Assembly (NCBI RefSeq): GCF_015775975.1
Contig: NZ_CP064056.1
Location: forward strand, 930,001-994,000
Direction: 5' to 3'
DNA: 64,000 nucleotides
From: Staphylococcus lloydii
GTDB taxonomy: Bacteria; Bacillota; Bacilli; Staphylococcales; Staphylococcaceae
Part shown: in pieces, positions 17,894-25,992 of the stretch
Position numbering within the stretch: the first letter of the stretch is position 1
How the letters are laid out: each line of letters opens with the position of its first letter
Translations under genes and position numbers: made by a program
The notes under the pieces: model-generated
What the model saw: only the letters and a program-made list of their open reading frames with translations
Databases searched by the model: none
What the model was told of the DNA's origin: nothing

Positions 17894-17898
17894 GTATA
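17889..17898 (-). repeat. Direct repeat, copy on the antitoxin side
   Basis: The second copy of GTGTAGTATA (see 17735-17744). A shorter repeat TGGATA also occurs on both sides (17693-17698 and 17904-17909). Confidence 0.65.
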
Positions 17899-18108
17899 AT
17901 CTGTGGATACATTTTTAGTGTAGCATTACTTCTATGCTAGTGCAAACAATTAATTTGCTATAAGTTTTAATGTACACTTTTTAAATTATGTATCTTTTTA
18001 TTCATTAGTAATACTTGTTAACGGTTGTTTTCAAGTTATACAATAATGTTATTCTTTAATATATAATTTTTAATTAATTAAGAAATGCTATAGAGAGTTG
18101 GTAACAGT

Positions 18109-19125
18109 GTGAAGTTTTTGGGTCGGTATAATAAAAGTTGGTTGCCTTATATATTGATAGTCATTCTATTACATGTTGTGGGTTTTAGCGCTTTATGGAT
18201 AATGGGGAAAGCACATCCGATTATAGTAGGTATGGGTCTTCTGGCATATACTTTAGGTTTAAGGCACGCCTTTGACGCAGACCATATCGCTGCGATTGAT
18301 AATACAGTGCGTAAGCTAATTCAACAACGTAAAAATCCAATAGGGGTAGGGTTTTATTTTTCAATTGGTCATTCGTCTGTGGTGTTCCTCATGGCTGTGT
18401 TATTAGGAATTTCAGTAAAATGGGCAAAGCAAGAATTACCACATTTTCAAGATATAGGTGGTACAGTAGGCACCATTGTGTCAGGTACATTCTTATTGTT
18501 AATTGGCATTTTGAATCTAATTATTTTAGTGTCGTTAATTAAATTATTTATAAAGCTACGTCATCAATATATTGAGAATGAAAAAATTGATGAGTTATTA
18601 GCGGCTAGAGGGTTTATAACAAGATTTGTTGGACCGTATTTCAAACTCATTAGCAAAAGTTGGCATGTTTTACCATTAGGATTTTTATTTGGTCTTGGTT
18701 TTGATACGGCAAGTGAGATTGCCTTATTAGCTTTATCTTCTGGTGCTTCACAACAAGCATTGCCATTTATAGGCATTTTAGCGTTACCTATTTTATTTGC
18801 AGCGGGTATGAGTTTACTGGATACATTAGATGGAATAATGATGAAATCAGCTTATAATTGGGCATTCTTAAATCCAATAAGAAAGATTTTCTATAATATT
18901 ACAATTACAGCTATATCGGTCATTGCAGCATTAATTATTGGGAGTATAGAATTGTTGCAAATGACTGCAGATAAATTACATTTAAATAATGCCTTTTGGT
19001 CTAATGTGCAAGCAATTAAATTTGATTATTTAGGTTATATTTTAGTTGTATTATTTATTATTGCATGGCTAATTTCTACATTAGTTTGGAAAATCGGCAA
19101 TTTTGAAAATAATTGGTCAAAATAA
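18109..19125 (+). CDS. nixA: Nickel/cobalt permease (NiCoT family, NixA-like)
   Basis: A 338-residue membrane permease with about eight hydrophobic segments. The NiCoT signature HX4DH is seen as HAFDADHIAAIDN (His53, Asp58, His59), followed by LGFDTASEIALL near residue 200 and FAAGMSLLDTLDG near 228, the other family motifs. It imports Ni2+ and/or Co2+, in staphylococci mainly for urease. The start is GTG at 18109 with a weak AGAGAG ribosome-binding site. It is not next to urease genes. The region 17923-18108 upstream holds no other gene. Confidence 0.9.
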   Translation: MKFLGRYNKSWLPYILIVILLHVVGFSALWIMGKAHPIIVGMGLLAYTLGLRHAFDADHIAAIDNTVRKLIQQRKNPIGVGFYFSIGHSSVVFLMAVLLGISVKWAKQELPHFQDIGGTVGTIVSGTFLLLIGILNLIILVSLIKLFIKLRHQYIENEKIDELLAARGFITRFVGPYFKLISKSWHVLPLGFLFGLGFDTASEIALLALSSGASQQALPFIGILALPILFAAGMSLLDTLDGIMMKSAYNWAFLNPIRKIFYNITITAISVIAALIIGSIELLQMTADKLHLNNAFWSNVQAIKFDYLGYILVVLFIIAWLISTLVWKIGNFENNWSK

Positions 19126-19240
19126 TTATTAGTTCAGTTTTTATACGCGATAGTTATTGATTAGTGTACTAGCTGGTCATTTACTAAATTTTAAAAAAGA
19201 TGTTATTTTTGATAAAATGTAAGTGACCGAGGTGAGTAAA

Positions 19241-19423
19241 GTGAAGCATCTAACTAAAATATTTGTCATCATTGCTATTGTAGTCTTTATAGCTGGTTTT
19301 TATTTACAAGCTACTGGCAATGAATCTTCAGGGATAAAATTGCTTATAGCTGCAATTCTATTTATGATTTGTGCTTTTATAAATAGAAGAAATGATCGAC
19401 TTAAAGAACGAAATAAAAAGTAA
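19241..19423 (+). CDS. Small membrane protein (60 aa)
   Basis: Not recognised. A 60-residue protein with two hydrophobic helices (about 7-25 and 34-50), a short polar loop (QATGNESSG) and a strongly basic tail (INRRNDRLKERNKK). The GTG at 19241 is chosen because GAGGTG lies 6 bases upstream; an in-frame GTG at 19223 lacks such a site. It has its own terminator downstream and no obvious partner. Confidence 0.7.
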   Translation: MKHLTKIFVIIAIVVFIAGFYLQATGNESSGIKLLIAAILFMICAFINRRNDRLKERNKK

Positions 19424-19428
19424 ATTTA

Positions 19429-19477
19429 GTGCTAATGGTATAGAAGATATGACTTCTGTATTACTAGCACTATTTTT
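19429..19477 (+). terminator. Terminator after the 60-residue membrane protein
   Basis: An imperfect 18-bp stem (AGTGCTA with TAGCACT outermost, CAGAAG/CTTCTG-type inner pairs) followed by ATTTTTTA. Confidence 0.7.
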
Positions 19478-19634
19478 TATGATAGTATGTAGTTCTAGTT
19501 AAACTTCATATTTAAAATGTATGTTGTTCTATTAATTTTTAAATAAATTTTAATTGTACATTTGAAATTATTGAGATTTAATCTATAATAGTGAACTGTG
19601 TTAAATACTAAATCATTGTGTCGAGGAGGAACTT

Positions 19635-20507
19635 ATGAAGCTGCAGGATATAACTAAAACCTATGGTAGTAACAATGTCTTAGATCATATTGAATTTGAT
19701 TTTGAAGACAGTAAAATTGTAGGTTTAATAGGTAAAAACGGCGTTGGTAAAACAACTTTAATGAAAGTTATGAATGGTAATATTATTAATTACAAAGGTA
19801 AAGTTGATATTGCCAGAGATGAAAATATAGGTTATTTAATCGAACATCCAAAGTTATATAACAACAAATCAGGTCTTTATAACTTGAAATTATTTGCTCA
19901 AGTTTTAGGTAAAGGGTTTGATAAACAATATGCCAATCGCATAATAGATGCATTTGGTATGCGTGAATATATTAAGAAAAAAGTTAAAAAATATTCGATG
20001 GGTATGAAACAGAAACTTGCAATCGCAGTTTCTTTAATGAATAAACCAAAGTATTTAATATTGGATGAACCAACGAACGGTATGGATCCAGATGGCTCAA
20101 TTGATGTGTTGACTACGATCCAATCCTTAGTAAATGATTTAGATATGAAAATTCTTATCTCTAGTCATAAATTAGAAGATATCGAGTTGATTTGTGATAG
20201 AGCAATATTTTTAAGAGATGGGCATTTTGTTCAAGACGTTAATATGAAGCAGGGTACTACTTCTGATTCTACTGTAGTAAAAGTAGAAGCTGCAGACTTT
20301 GAAAAAACTCTATCTTATATTAGTGACCATAGTGATTTCATTCAGTCAGACCAAACTACTAATGAAATTATATTAAAAGTACAAAATAGTTATCAGTCAT
20401 TATTAAAAGGTTTAGCGAGTATTGATGTTTATCCAACTTATATTGAAACACGTAAGAGCTCGCTACGTGATACTTACTTTAATATCAACCAGAGAGGTGG
20501 CCAATAA
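19635..20507 (+). CDS. pmtC: ABC transporter ATPase, PmtC-like (PSM exporter)
   Basis: A 290-residue ABC ATPase: Walker A GLIGKNGVGKTT near 31, signature YSMGMKQK near 122, Walker B YLILDEPTNGMDPDG near 145 and switch His in SSHKLEDIE. The C-terminal ending ETRKSSLRDTYFNINQRG and overall sequence match what I recall of PmtC, one of two ATPases of the S. aureus phenol-soluble modulin exporter PmtABCD. Overlaps the permease by one base, so they are co-translated. pmtR, pmtA and pmtB, normally upstream, are not present here. GGAGGA precedes the ATG. Confidence 0.78.
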   Translation: MKLQDITKTYGSNNVLDHIEFDFEDSKIVGLIGKNGVGKTTLMKVMNGNIINYKGKVDIARDENIGYLIEHPKLYNNKSGLYNLKLFAQVLGKGFDKQYANRIIDAFGMREYIKKKVKKYSMGMKQKLAIAVSLMNKPKYLILDEPTNGMDPDGSIDVLTTIQSLVNDLDMKILISSHKLEDIELICDRAIFLRDGHFVQDVNMKQGTTSDSTVVKVEAADFEKTLSYISDHSDFIQSDQTTNEIILKVQNSYQSLLKGLASIDVYPTYIETRKSSLRDTYFNINQRGGQ

Positions 20508-21235
20508 TGAACAGTATTCAATTGGTAAAGTATGACATCTATAGTATTTTGAAAAGTCCACTTACATATTTGGCAATTGTCTTAACTTATCTTGCATTAG
20601 GTGGTATGACAGCGTTATTTATGCAACAACTAGATAAAGTTAACGGTAATGCTATTTTATCTATTGGTAGTTGGTTTTTCTCAATCGTTGGTTTACTATT
20701 TGTAATAAAAACAATTACTCGTGATATTTCACAAGGGACAATTCAATTATTTATGAATAAAAAAGGTAGCCGAATTGGTTACTTAATAGCAAAAGTTATT
20801 TCTATTGTTTTGATTGCTATAATCATGACAGCTTTATTAACTGTTTTTGTCTTAGTAGTTCAAAATATATGTGACGGCAAAAATGTAGAAACAAACAAGT
20901 TTTTCGAACTATTAGTTTTTTACATTGTGTTCCATCTGTTTTATGGCGTACTGTTATATTTATTCTCATTAATTGTGCCTAAAACGGCATTGATTTTCAC
21001 ATTAGGAATAATTTTAGTATTTATCGTACCTTTTGCTGAACCATTTATCCCTATGATTCCTAAAATAGGTGACAATATTCAAGATTCTCTTAAATATATA
21101 CCGTTTAGTTATTTAACTGACAAAACGACTTCTGGAAATTATACTTTTACTCATTGGCAGTGGTTTATCTCTAGTGCGTCAATTATAGTATTATTTGTTA
21201 TCAATCTATTTTACGTTGCTAAAAAAGATATTTAA
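20507..21235 (+). CDS. pmtD: ABC-2 permease, PmtD-like
   Basis: A 242-residue membrane protein with six predicted helices and no extracytoplasmic domain. The N-terminus LVKYDIYSILKSPLTYLAI and the ending NLFYVAKKDI match PmtD of S. aureus. With PmtC it would export phenol-soluble modulins from membrane or cytoplasm and protect the producer. The motif FVIKTITRDISQGTIQLFM near 62-85 is typical of ABC-2 permeases of this group. The start overlaps the pmtC stop. Confidence 0.78.
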   Translation: MNSIQLVKYDIYSILKSPLTYLAIVLTYLALGGMTALFMQQLDKVNGNAILSIGSWFFSIVGLLFVIKTITRDISQGTIQLFMNKKGSRIGYLIAKVISIVLIAIIMTALLTVFVLVVQNICDGKNVETNKFFELLVFYIVFHLFYGVLLYLFSLIVPKTALIFTLGIILVFIVPFAEPFIPMIPKIGDNIQDSLKYIPFSYLTDKTTSGNYTFTHWQWFISSASIIVLFVINLFYVAKKDI

Positions 21236-21254
21236 CAGTTTCAACTAATAGGAG

Positions 21255-21292
21255 AAAAGGCCCGTTAGATTAACTAATCTAACGGGCCTTTT
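21255..21292. terminator. Bidirectional terminator after pmtCD
   Basis: An 18-bp perfect stem (21255-21272 with 21275-21292) with AAAA and TTTT ends, between pmtD and the minus-strand thioredoxin-like gene. Confidence 0.9.
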
Positions 21293-21346
21293 AATTGTTA
21301 TTATGCGCTAAAGATGATATTATGCGTCACGCATATCAATACTAGG

Positions 21347-21907
21347 TTACTTATGAAGTAACTGTTCTACTATTGAGTCATAAACTGCTTTCCATAATTG
21401 GGAATCAGTTTTATAACGGTTAGCGATAATAGCGTGAACTTCATTTGATTTTTCTTCAAAAGAAGGATCATCTTTTGAAGGTAAATGCGCTCGACTTTCT
21501 TCAACAAATTTTTGTGCTTGTCTTGCACGCGGTCCCCACACCGTTTCTTGTTGATAGTCGTCATTTAAAAAGACGAAAATTGGAATGCTACGTGCAGTTC
21601 CATTCGTTAAATATTGGTCGATTAAATTCGTATCGTCATCACGGTGGAAAACACGTACCTCTAAGTTTAACTGTTCAGTAATATTTTTTAATATAGGGAG
21701 ATTCATCATGGCATCTCCGCACCAATCTTCCGTTATAACTAATACTTTACTATAATTTAATGACTTAATTTTTGTTAGTCTATCATCGTCTTCTGGTAGT
21801 GAAAATGATTTATAAATCGTAATTAAATCTTCTTTATTTTCACTCATTTGATCAATGTAGTCATTGAGTGGTTGACTATCATTAAAATAAGTTTTCAAGT
21901 TTGTCAT
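21347..21907 (-). CDS. Thioredoxin-like fold protein
   Basis: A 186-residue cytoplasmic protein with a thioredoxin-fold core. The active-site position reads TEDWCGDAMMN, one cysteine followed by Gly-Asp-Ala, so the second Cys of a CxxC pair is missing; the cis-Pro loop is SIPIFVFL. This fits a conserved Firmicute family of thioredoxin-like proteins of unknown role. AAGGGGG lies before the ATG. It is monocistronic. A monothiol function, for example bacilliredoxin-like, is possible but unproven. Confidence 0.75.
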   Translation of the reverse strand: MTNLKTYFNDSQPLNDYIDQMSENKEDLITIYKSFSLPEDDDRLTKIKSLNYSKVLVITEDWCGDAMMNLPILKNITEQLNLEVRVFHRDDDTNLIDQYLTNGTARSIPIFVFLNDDYQQETVWGPRARQAQKFVEESRAHLPSKDDPSFEEKSNEVHAIIANRYKTDSQLWKAVYDSIVEQLLHK

Positions 21908-22075
21908 TATGTAACCCCCTTTAGATATTGATGTTATTATAGCAAATTAATATATTATGGGGAATTAATTAAACTTTTAAAAAATAACGTTTTAAATTTA
22001 CGAATTAGGCTGAGAGATGCAACTAAAAATGGGCTATGCTATATTAAAATTATAAGGTCGGAGTGTGAAATATTG

Positions 22076-22567
22076 ATGAACAAAAATTTATATATCAAAA
22101 TAATGATATTTATAATTTTTCTTGTTCTGAGTGTCGTTGGCTTAGTAATAGGGCAACATATAAAAGACGAAAAATCTACCGATTTATCATCGTTTGAAAT
22201 AGATGGTATGGCTGTAGGTAATCAATTTCAACAATCAGGATATGAAAAGAATAGTAAAATAAAACTTGATAGATTTACTTTTTACAACAAAGTAAATCAT
22301 CCTAATTTGGTAGTTAAAGTTTCTAAGAAATCTAATAAAGTAATAGGTATTACTTTAACTGAAGATCAAGACATTAAAACAATCGATAACTTACATATTA
22401 ATGATTCGTTTAAAGTGCTTAAACATAAGTTAGGTTGTAAATTTACCGAACGTAAAGTGGGTAAAGGATATAAACTGATTATTTATGTAGACAAAGCGCA
22501 TCGTATCAAATTATCAGCGGTTATTAAGAACGAAAAAATTAAAAAGTTTGAGCTTTTTAAACAATAA
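22076..22567 (+). CDS. Membrane-anchored hypothetical protein
   Basis: Not recognised. About 163 residues: an N-terminal hydrophobic anchor or uncleaved signal (6-26, FIIFLVLSVVGLVIG), then a polar, lysine-rich extracytoplasmic domain with alternating beta-prone segments (KSNKVIGITL, KGYKLIIYV, HRIKLSAVIK). The domain resembles small immunodominant-type or lipoprotein-like cell-envelope domains, without a lipobox. ATG at 22076 or the adjacent TTG at 22073 would both suit GGAGTG. It lies before the HAAS/DUF4097 pair on the same strand. Confidence 0.65.
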   Translation: MNKNLYIKIMIFIIFLVLSVVGLVIGQHIKDEKSTDLSSFEIDGMAVGNQFQQSGYEKNSKIKLDRFTFYNKVNHPNLVVKVSKKSNKVIGITLTEDQDIKTIDNLHINDSFKVLKHKLGCKFTERKVGKGYKLIIYVDKAHRIKLSAVIKNEKIKKFELFKQ

Positions 22568-22654
22568 TAGCCTTTTTAATTAACTAGCAACTATACTTTT
22601 TAGTAAGATAAGCATAGTCAATATAATCTAAAATTAAACGGCGGTTGGTATGTT

Positions 22655-23215
22655 ATGGATAAAATTACTTTTTTGAATGAACTCGAACAAGAACTCAATC
22701 ATTTACCTAGAAAAGATAGGGATAAAAAAATGTATGAGTATGAAGAGTATTTTTTTGAAGAAGAACAAAAAGGTAAAAATGAATATCAAATTATGGGTGA
22801 ATTAGAGTCACCAAAAATAATTGGAAAAGAAATCATGGCACAAAATGCTATTAGCTACGCTGAGTATAGAACAAACGCGCAAACTATCTTTAAAGCAATT
22901 ATGGCTTCATTAGGTATGGGCATTGTCTCATTACTTATTATTTTGATTCCTATGATTTTTGTGGCCTTTTTTATGTTTATATTGTTATTAATCGCTTTGT
23001 TATTTTTTATTTCACCAGTTTTACTTATTGTACATGGGTTAATTAATGGCAACATAAGTTTAGCTGTCAGTAATTATTTATTTGCCTTTTCATACTCAGG
23101 GTTAGGTATCATGTTATTTGTATTAATTTTAAAACTAGCCGAGTTAGTCTATCGTATTATTTTAAAATATTTACGCTGGAACATAAAAAATATTAAGGGA
23201 AGTGCAGTTAAATGA
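22655..23215 (+). CDS. HAAS/DUF1700 membrane protein
   Basis: A 186-residue protein. Residues 1-65 form the helical HAAS domain (ELEQELNHLPRKDRDKKMYEYEEYFFEE and the GKEIM element), followed by four hydrophobic helices (about 82-170). HAAS proteins usually pair with a PadR-type regulator and a DUF4097 protein in Firmicute envelope-stress modules. Here the DUF4097 gene overlaps the stop by four bases (ATGA), but no PadR gene is upstream. Function unknown. Confidence 0.8.
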   Translation: MDKITFLNELEQELNHLPRKDRDKKMYEYEEYFFEEEQKGKNEYQIMGELESPKIIGKEIMAQNAISYAEYRTNAQTIFKAIMASLGMGIVSLLIILIPMIFVAFFMFILLLIALLFFISPVLLIVHGLINGNISLAVSNYLFAFSYSGLGIMLFVLILKLAELVYRIILKYLRWNIKNIKGSAVK

Positions 23216-24060
23216 AGAAGCTATTCATCAGTGGATTGGTTTTATTTGTCATTTGTTTTTCACTGGCATGCATTTCCTGGTTCACATTTGAAAAGCAAGA
23301 TAATAAAACGAATAAAGCACATGAAAATATTGACCATAAAACGATTAATTCTTTAAATGTAAATACGAAATTTGCGAAAGTTAATGTAAAACATGGTAAA
23401 CGTTTATCAATCAGTTATAAAGGTACGAAAGATATTAAAATTGATAAGCACAATGGCCATTTAAAAATTAGCGAAATAAATAATAATGAAGACCATTACG
23501 GTTTAAATTTTAACCCATTTAGAAAAATGGATAGTGAATTAACTATTACAGTGCCTAAGCAGCAAGAAAAATCATTAAACATGAATTTAAATTCGGAAAC
23601 AATTCATATTAGCGACTTAAATTTAGGTAAAGTTAATATTAAAACGACTTATAATGGTGGCGACGGTTTATACGTGAAGCATACGCAGTTCGAAAACTTA
23701 AAATTCCGTTCGAAATCTGCGCCGGTATATATACGTGATTGTGTCATAAAAAATAGTGATATTAAAACAACTAGAGAAATTAATGTAAAAAATTCATTAT
23801 TAAAAAGTGCGCTGTTATTATCCAAACGTAGCAACATTAAATTGACGCATATGAAAAGCACTTCTGACATTAAAGCATCGACTAACGAAGGTAATATTCT
23901 CATGTCTTATGCAACGAAACCTAAAGATACTTTGCTAAAATTAAATCCTGATGATGGTAAAGTACAAGTAGATAATAAATATTTTAAAAACGGTAAAGTT
24001 GGCAATAGCGACAATGTCTTAGAATTCTATACGAATTCTGGTAATATCCATATTAAATAA
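23212..24060 (+). CDS. DUF4097-type beta-helix envelope protein
   Basis: A 282-residue protein with an N-terminal signal anchor (3-20) and an extracytoplasmic domain of repeated beta strands (INSLNVNTKFAKVNV, LTITVPKQ, INVKNSLL, DIKASTNEGNILM, FYTNSGNIHIK). This is the DUF4097/adhesin-like beta-helix pattern also found in LiaG-type proteins. It follows the HAAS gene with a four-base overlap and almost certainly works with it at the membrane surface. A strong bidirectional terminator follows. Confidence 0.78.
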   Translation: MKKLFISGLVLFVICFSLACISWFTFEKQDNKTNKAHENIDHKTINSLNVNTKFAKVNVKHGKRLSISYKGTKDIKIDKHNGHLKISEINNNEDHYGLNFNPFRKMDSELTITVPKQQEKSLNMNLNSETIHISDLNLGKVNIKTTYNGGDGLYVKHTQFENLKFRSKSAPVYIRDCVIKNSDIKTTREINVKNSLLKSALLLSKRSNIKLTHMKSTSDIKASTNEGNILMSYATKPKDTLLKLNPDDGKVQVDNKYFKNGKVGNSDNVLEFYTNSGNIHIK

Positions 24061-24063
24061 TAT

Positions 24064-24122
24064 AAAACACTCCTTTCAAAGCACACATTAGCGTAGCGTA
24101 GTGCTTTAAAAGGAGTGTTTTT
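24064..24122. terminator. Bidirectional terminator after the HAAS/DUF4097 pair
   Basis: Arms AAAACACTCCTTT and AAAGGAGTGTTTT enclose a second inner stem (AAAGCAC with GTGCTTT). A and T runs on both ends. Confidence 0.88.
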
Positions 24123-24150
24123 AATTTCGTTGACTAGAGAAGCGTTTTAA

Positions 24151-25191
24151 TTAATATGTGGCAAAGGTTAGCTCTGTATCTATGTGACCTGTGAAATTTT
24201 GCAGCTCAAGTGATTGACCGTCTAACCAATGTTGGAAATTAAAGCGTGTTGGTTGATTATTTTCACCTAAAGCAATCCAAGCCGACATGGACTGTGGTTC
24301 ATACACACTAGTATGTATTGTTCCAGACCAACTATTAAATAATTTGCTATAGATTTCGTTATTAGGGTTATTAAAAAGTTTAAACGCATCATATTTTGAG
24401 AATTGCTCTGGTGAATGGGCAATGAGTCTATCTAAGCGATCTGACGATTCTTTTGTATAGTTTCTATTTTCGTGTGTGAGCAATTTGAAATGATTCGTAC
24501 ATGTTTTATCATATCTAACATCTATAGCTCTAGGTGTTACTTCAACAATAGCGTGATTTAAATTTTTATCCATCACAATATAACTGAAAGAACTTCTATG
24601 GGGCAATGATTTTAATAATTGGATTGCTTCAGGTACGTCCTTACAATATTCTAAGACTAAACGTCCAATCATATAACAGACGAAGCCGTCACCAGGATGT
24701 TTACGATGCATAAAATTATAAGCCATAACTAATCCTGCTTCGTTCATACCATCCATACGGCCTGTAACGCGTGAAGTAGGGCCAATTTGTGCTAAACCAC
24801 CATCATTTGGTTGGAATAACAAATAACGTGCATCGTATGTTGCCGGATGGTAATCATAGTTTCTAACCATATAATCATTGCCAAGAAAGACAGTACAACC
24901 ACTATTTTTTAATGGTGTAAAACGATAGTGTGCAAAATTTAATAGCATTTGGCGAGTAGGTAAATTTAATACTTCTTGCATACCCATAATTTCTTCCCAT
25001 ATGTGTGGCGCATAAAGTTGGAATATATTATATGTTTCTTTTATATTGATATCAAAGCGTGGCATACGCTTACGCCATTCTTGCTCTCTATTTTTTAAGA
25101 GTGGGGTTTGTTGCATCCATTGGGCAGTTTTCACTCCCAAATCAAAATGAGAACCTCTATGAGTCATTATGTCTGATTTTACATCTTGCAT
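24151..25191 (-). CDS. Peptidase C45-family Ntn hydrolase
   Basis: A 346-residue protein of the acyl-CoA:6-aminopenicillanate acyltransferase/C45 family. The likely autocatalytic nucleophile is Cys99 in NSGCTVFLGND, followed by MVRNYDYHP (Asp/Tyr of the active site) and GRMDGMNEAGLVMAYN, all hallmarks of this Ntn-hydrolase group. Unlike fungal AAT no processing into two chains can be assumed. The substrate is unknown; amide bonds of N-acyl amino acids or peptides are likely. The ATG is preceded by GGAGCG at 6 bases. Monocistronic. Confidence 0.8.
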   Translation of the reverse strand: MQDVKSDIMTHRGSHFDLGVKTAQWMQQTPLLKNREQEWRKRMPRFDINIKETYNIFQLYAPHIWEEIMGMQEVLNLPTRQMLLNFAHYRFTPLKNSGCTVFLGNDYMVRNYDYHPATYDARYLLFQPNDGGLAQIGPTSRVTGRMDGMNEAGLVMAYNFMHRKHPGDGFVCYMIGRLVLEYCKDVPEAIQLLKSLPHRSSFSYIVMDKNLNHAIVEVTPRAIDVRYDKTCTNHFKLLTHENRNYTKESSDRLDRLIAHSPEQFSKYDAFKLFNNPNNEIYSKLFNSWSGTIHTSVYEPQSMSAWIALGENNQPTRFNFQHWLDGQSLELQNFTGHIDTELTFATY

Positions 25192-25257
25192 GATTAACTA
25201 CGCTCCAATCGTTACTTGATATGACAAAATTGTAACTTTAATGTAATTTTATATTAA

Positions 25258-25284
25258 TTGCAATTATTTATAGTTGTGTAATAT
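25258..25284 (+). promoter_or_regulatory. Possible promoter of the 18-codon peptide gene
   Basis: TTGCAA (25258-25263) and TAATAT (25279-25284) with a short 15-bp spacer and a TG before the -10. Weak, but it is the best candidate upstream of the peptide. Confidence 0.3.
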
Positions 25285-25336
25285 GATGAACTTAACATCA
25301 ATGATAAATTATTTATTAACTCTTTGAGGTGATATT

Positions 25337-25393
25337 ATGAGAAATTATTATGATGCAGTTAAATCAGCAGTTGCAACTTGGTGGAATAACTAA
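25337..25393 (+). CDS. Candidate 18-residue peptide
   Basis: Not recognised. An ATG with GAGGTG 7 bases upstream encodes MRNYYDAVKSAVATWWNN. A terminator follows 15 bases after the stop, so this looks like a complete small transcription unit. The helix YDAVKSAVATWW would be mildly amphipathic with a double Trp at its end. It does not match the phenol-soluble modulin or delta-toxin consensus. It could be a short secreted or membrane peptide, a type I toxin or an untranslated small RNA. Confidence 0.42.
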   Translation: MRNYYDAVKSAVATWWNN

Positions 25394-25407
25394 AGTTTAT
25401 TAATAGC

Positions 25408-25436
25408 AAACGGCTACTTTTATAGTAGTCGTTTTT
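25408..25436 (+). terminator. Terminator of the peptide unit
   Basis: A 10-bp stem with one G-U pair (25408-25417 with 25425-25434) ending in five T. Confidence 0.82.
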
Positions 25437-25677
25437 GTTATGTCCTAATCAATAATAATATCGCTATTTTTCAATTTATGATATTATGTAAATGCTAAGT
25501 AAAGTATTCGATATGATACCTTAACAGAAATATACTTTTAATAGTTTAAGCATATCATAGAAGGTTATGTTTTTTTACTAGAATATATATTCTAATAATG
25601 GGTATACTTTTATTGATGCTTTTAAGTATGCTATCATTAATGATAGTGATGTTAATAAATTATTGAGGTGAATCAGA

Positions 25678-25848
25678 ATGTTGAATTTTATTAAAGGTTT
25701 AATCAAATTTGTACTTGGTACAATCTTAACTGTATCACTTTTAGCTGGTGTTGGTGCAGTAGTATTTGCTTATATTTTCAAAAAAGACTTTGAAGATATT
25801 GAAAGTAAAACAAAAGAAATTGTATCAGATATTGAAGCTAATAATTAA
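25678..25848 (+). CDS. Small membrane protein (56 aa)
   Basis: Not recognised by function. A 56-residue protein with an amphipathic lead (MLNFIKGLIKFV), one membrane helix (about 13-34) and an acidic/lysine-rich helical tail (FKKDFEDIESKTKEIVSDIEANN). TTGAGGTG lies 8 bases upstream of the ATG, and a terminator follows within ten bases of the stop. A similar small protein is, to my recollection, conserved across staphylococci. The remaining bases from 25437 to 25677 show no other gene. Confidence 0.75.
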   Translation: MLNFIKGLIKFVLGTILTVSLLAGVGAVVFAYIFKKDFEDIESKTKEIVSDIEANN

Positions 25849-25856
25849 TTATAAAA

Positions 25857-25887
25857 ATAGAACACGTAATGTGTTCTATTTTTTTAT
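25857..25887 (+). terminator. Terminator of the 56-residue membrane protein
   Basis: A 9-bp perfect stem (25857-25865 with 25871-25879), loop GTAAT, followed by a run of seven T. Confidence 0.88.
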
Positions 25888-25992
25888 ATCAATTTAGTGC
25901 GTCTGTGAAATTATACGCATTAGGCATTGTTACGGGTATTCGATTAAGTTTAATATAGCTAATTAAACTATGCAATATGTTACTTATTAGTA

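Larger units (their letters stand above)
17851..17910 (-). ncRNA. Candidate antisense antitoxin RNA of the Fst-like locus
   Basis: Minus-strand promoter candidate: TTGCAC (17940-17945), 17 bp, TACACT (17917-17922) with an upstream TG (extended -10). Transcription from about 17910 would run through the second GTGTAGTATA repeat and stop at the shared terminator, giving about 60 bases, similar to the 65-base RNAII of pAD1 par. It could pair with the toxin mRNA at the start codon and at the terminator loop. Inferred from layout only. Confidence 0.5.
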
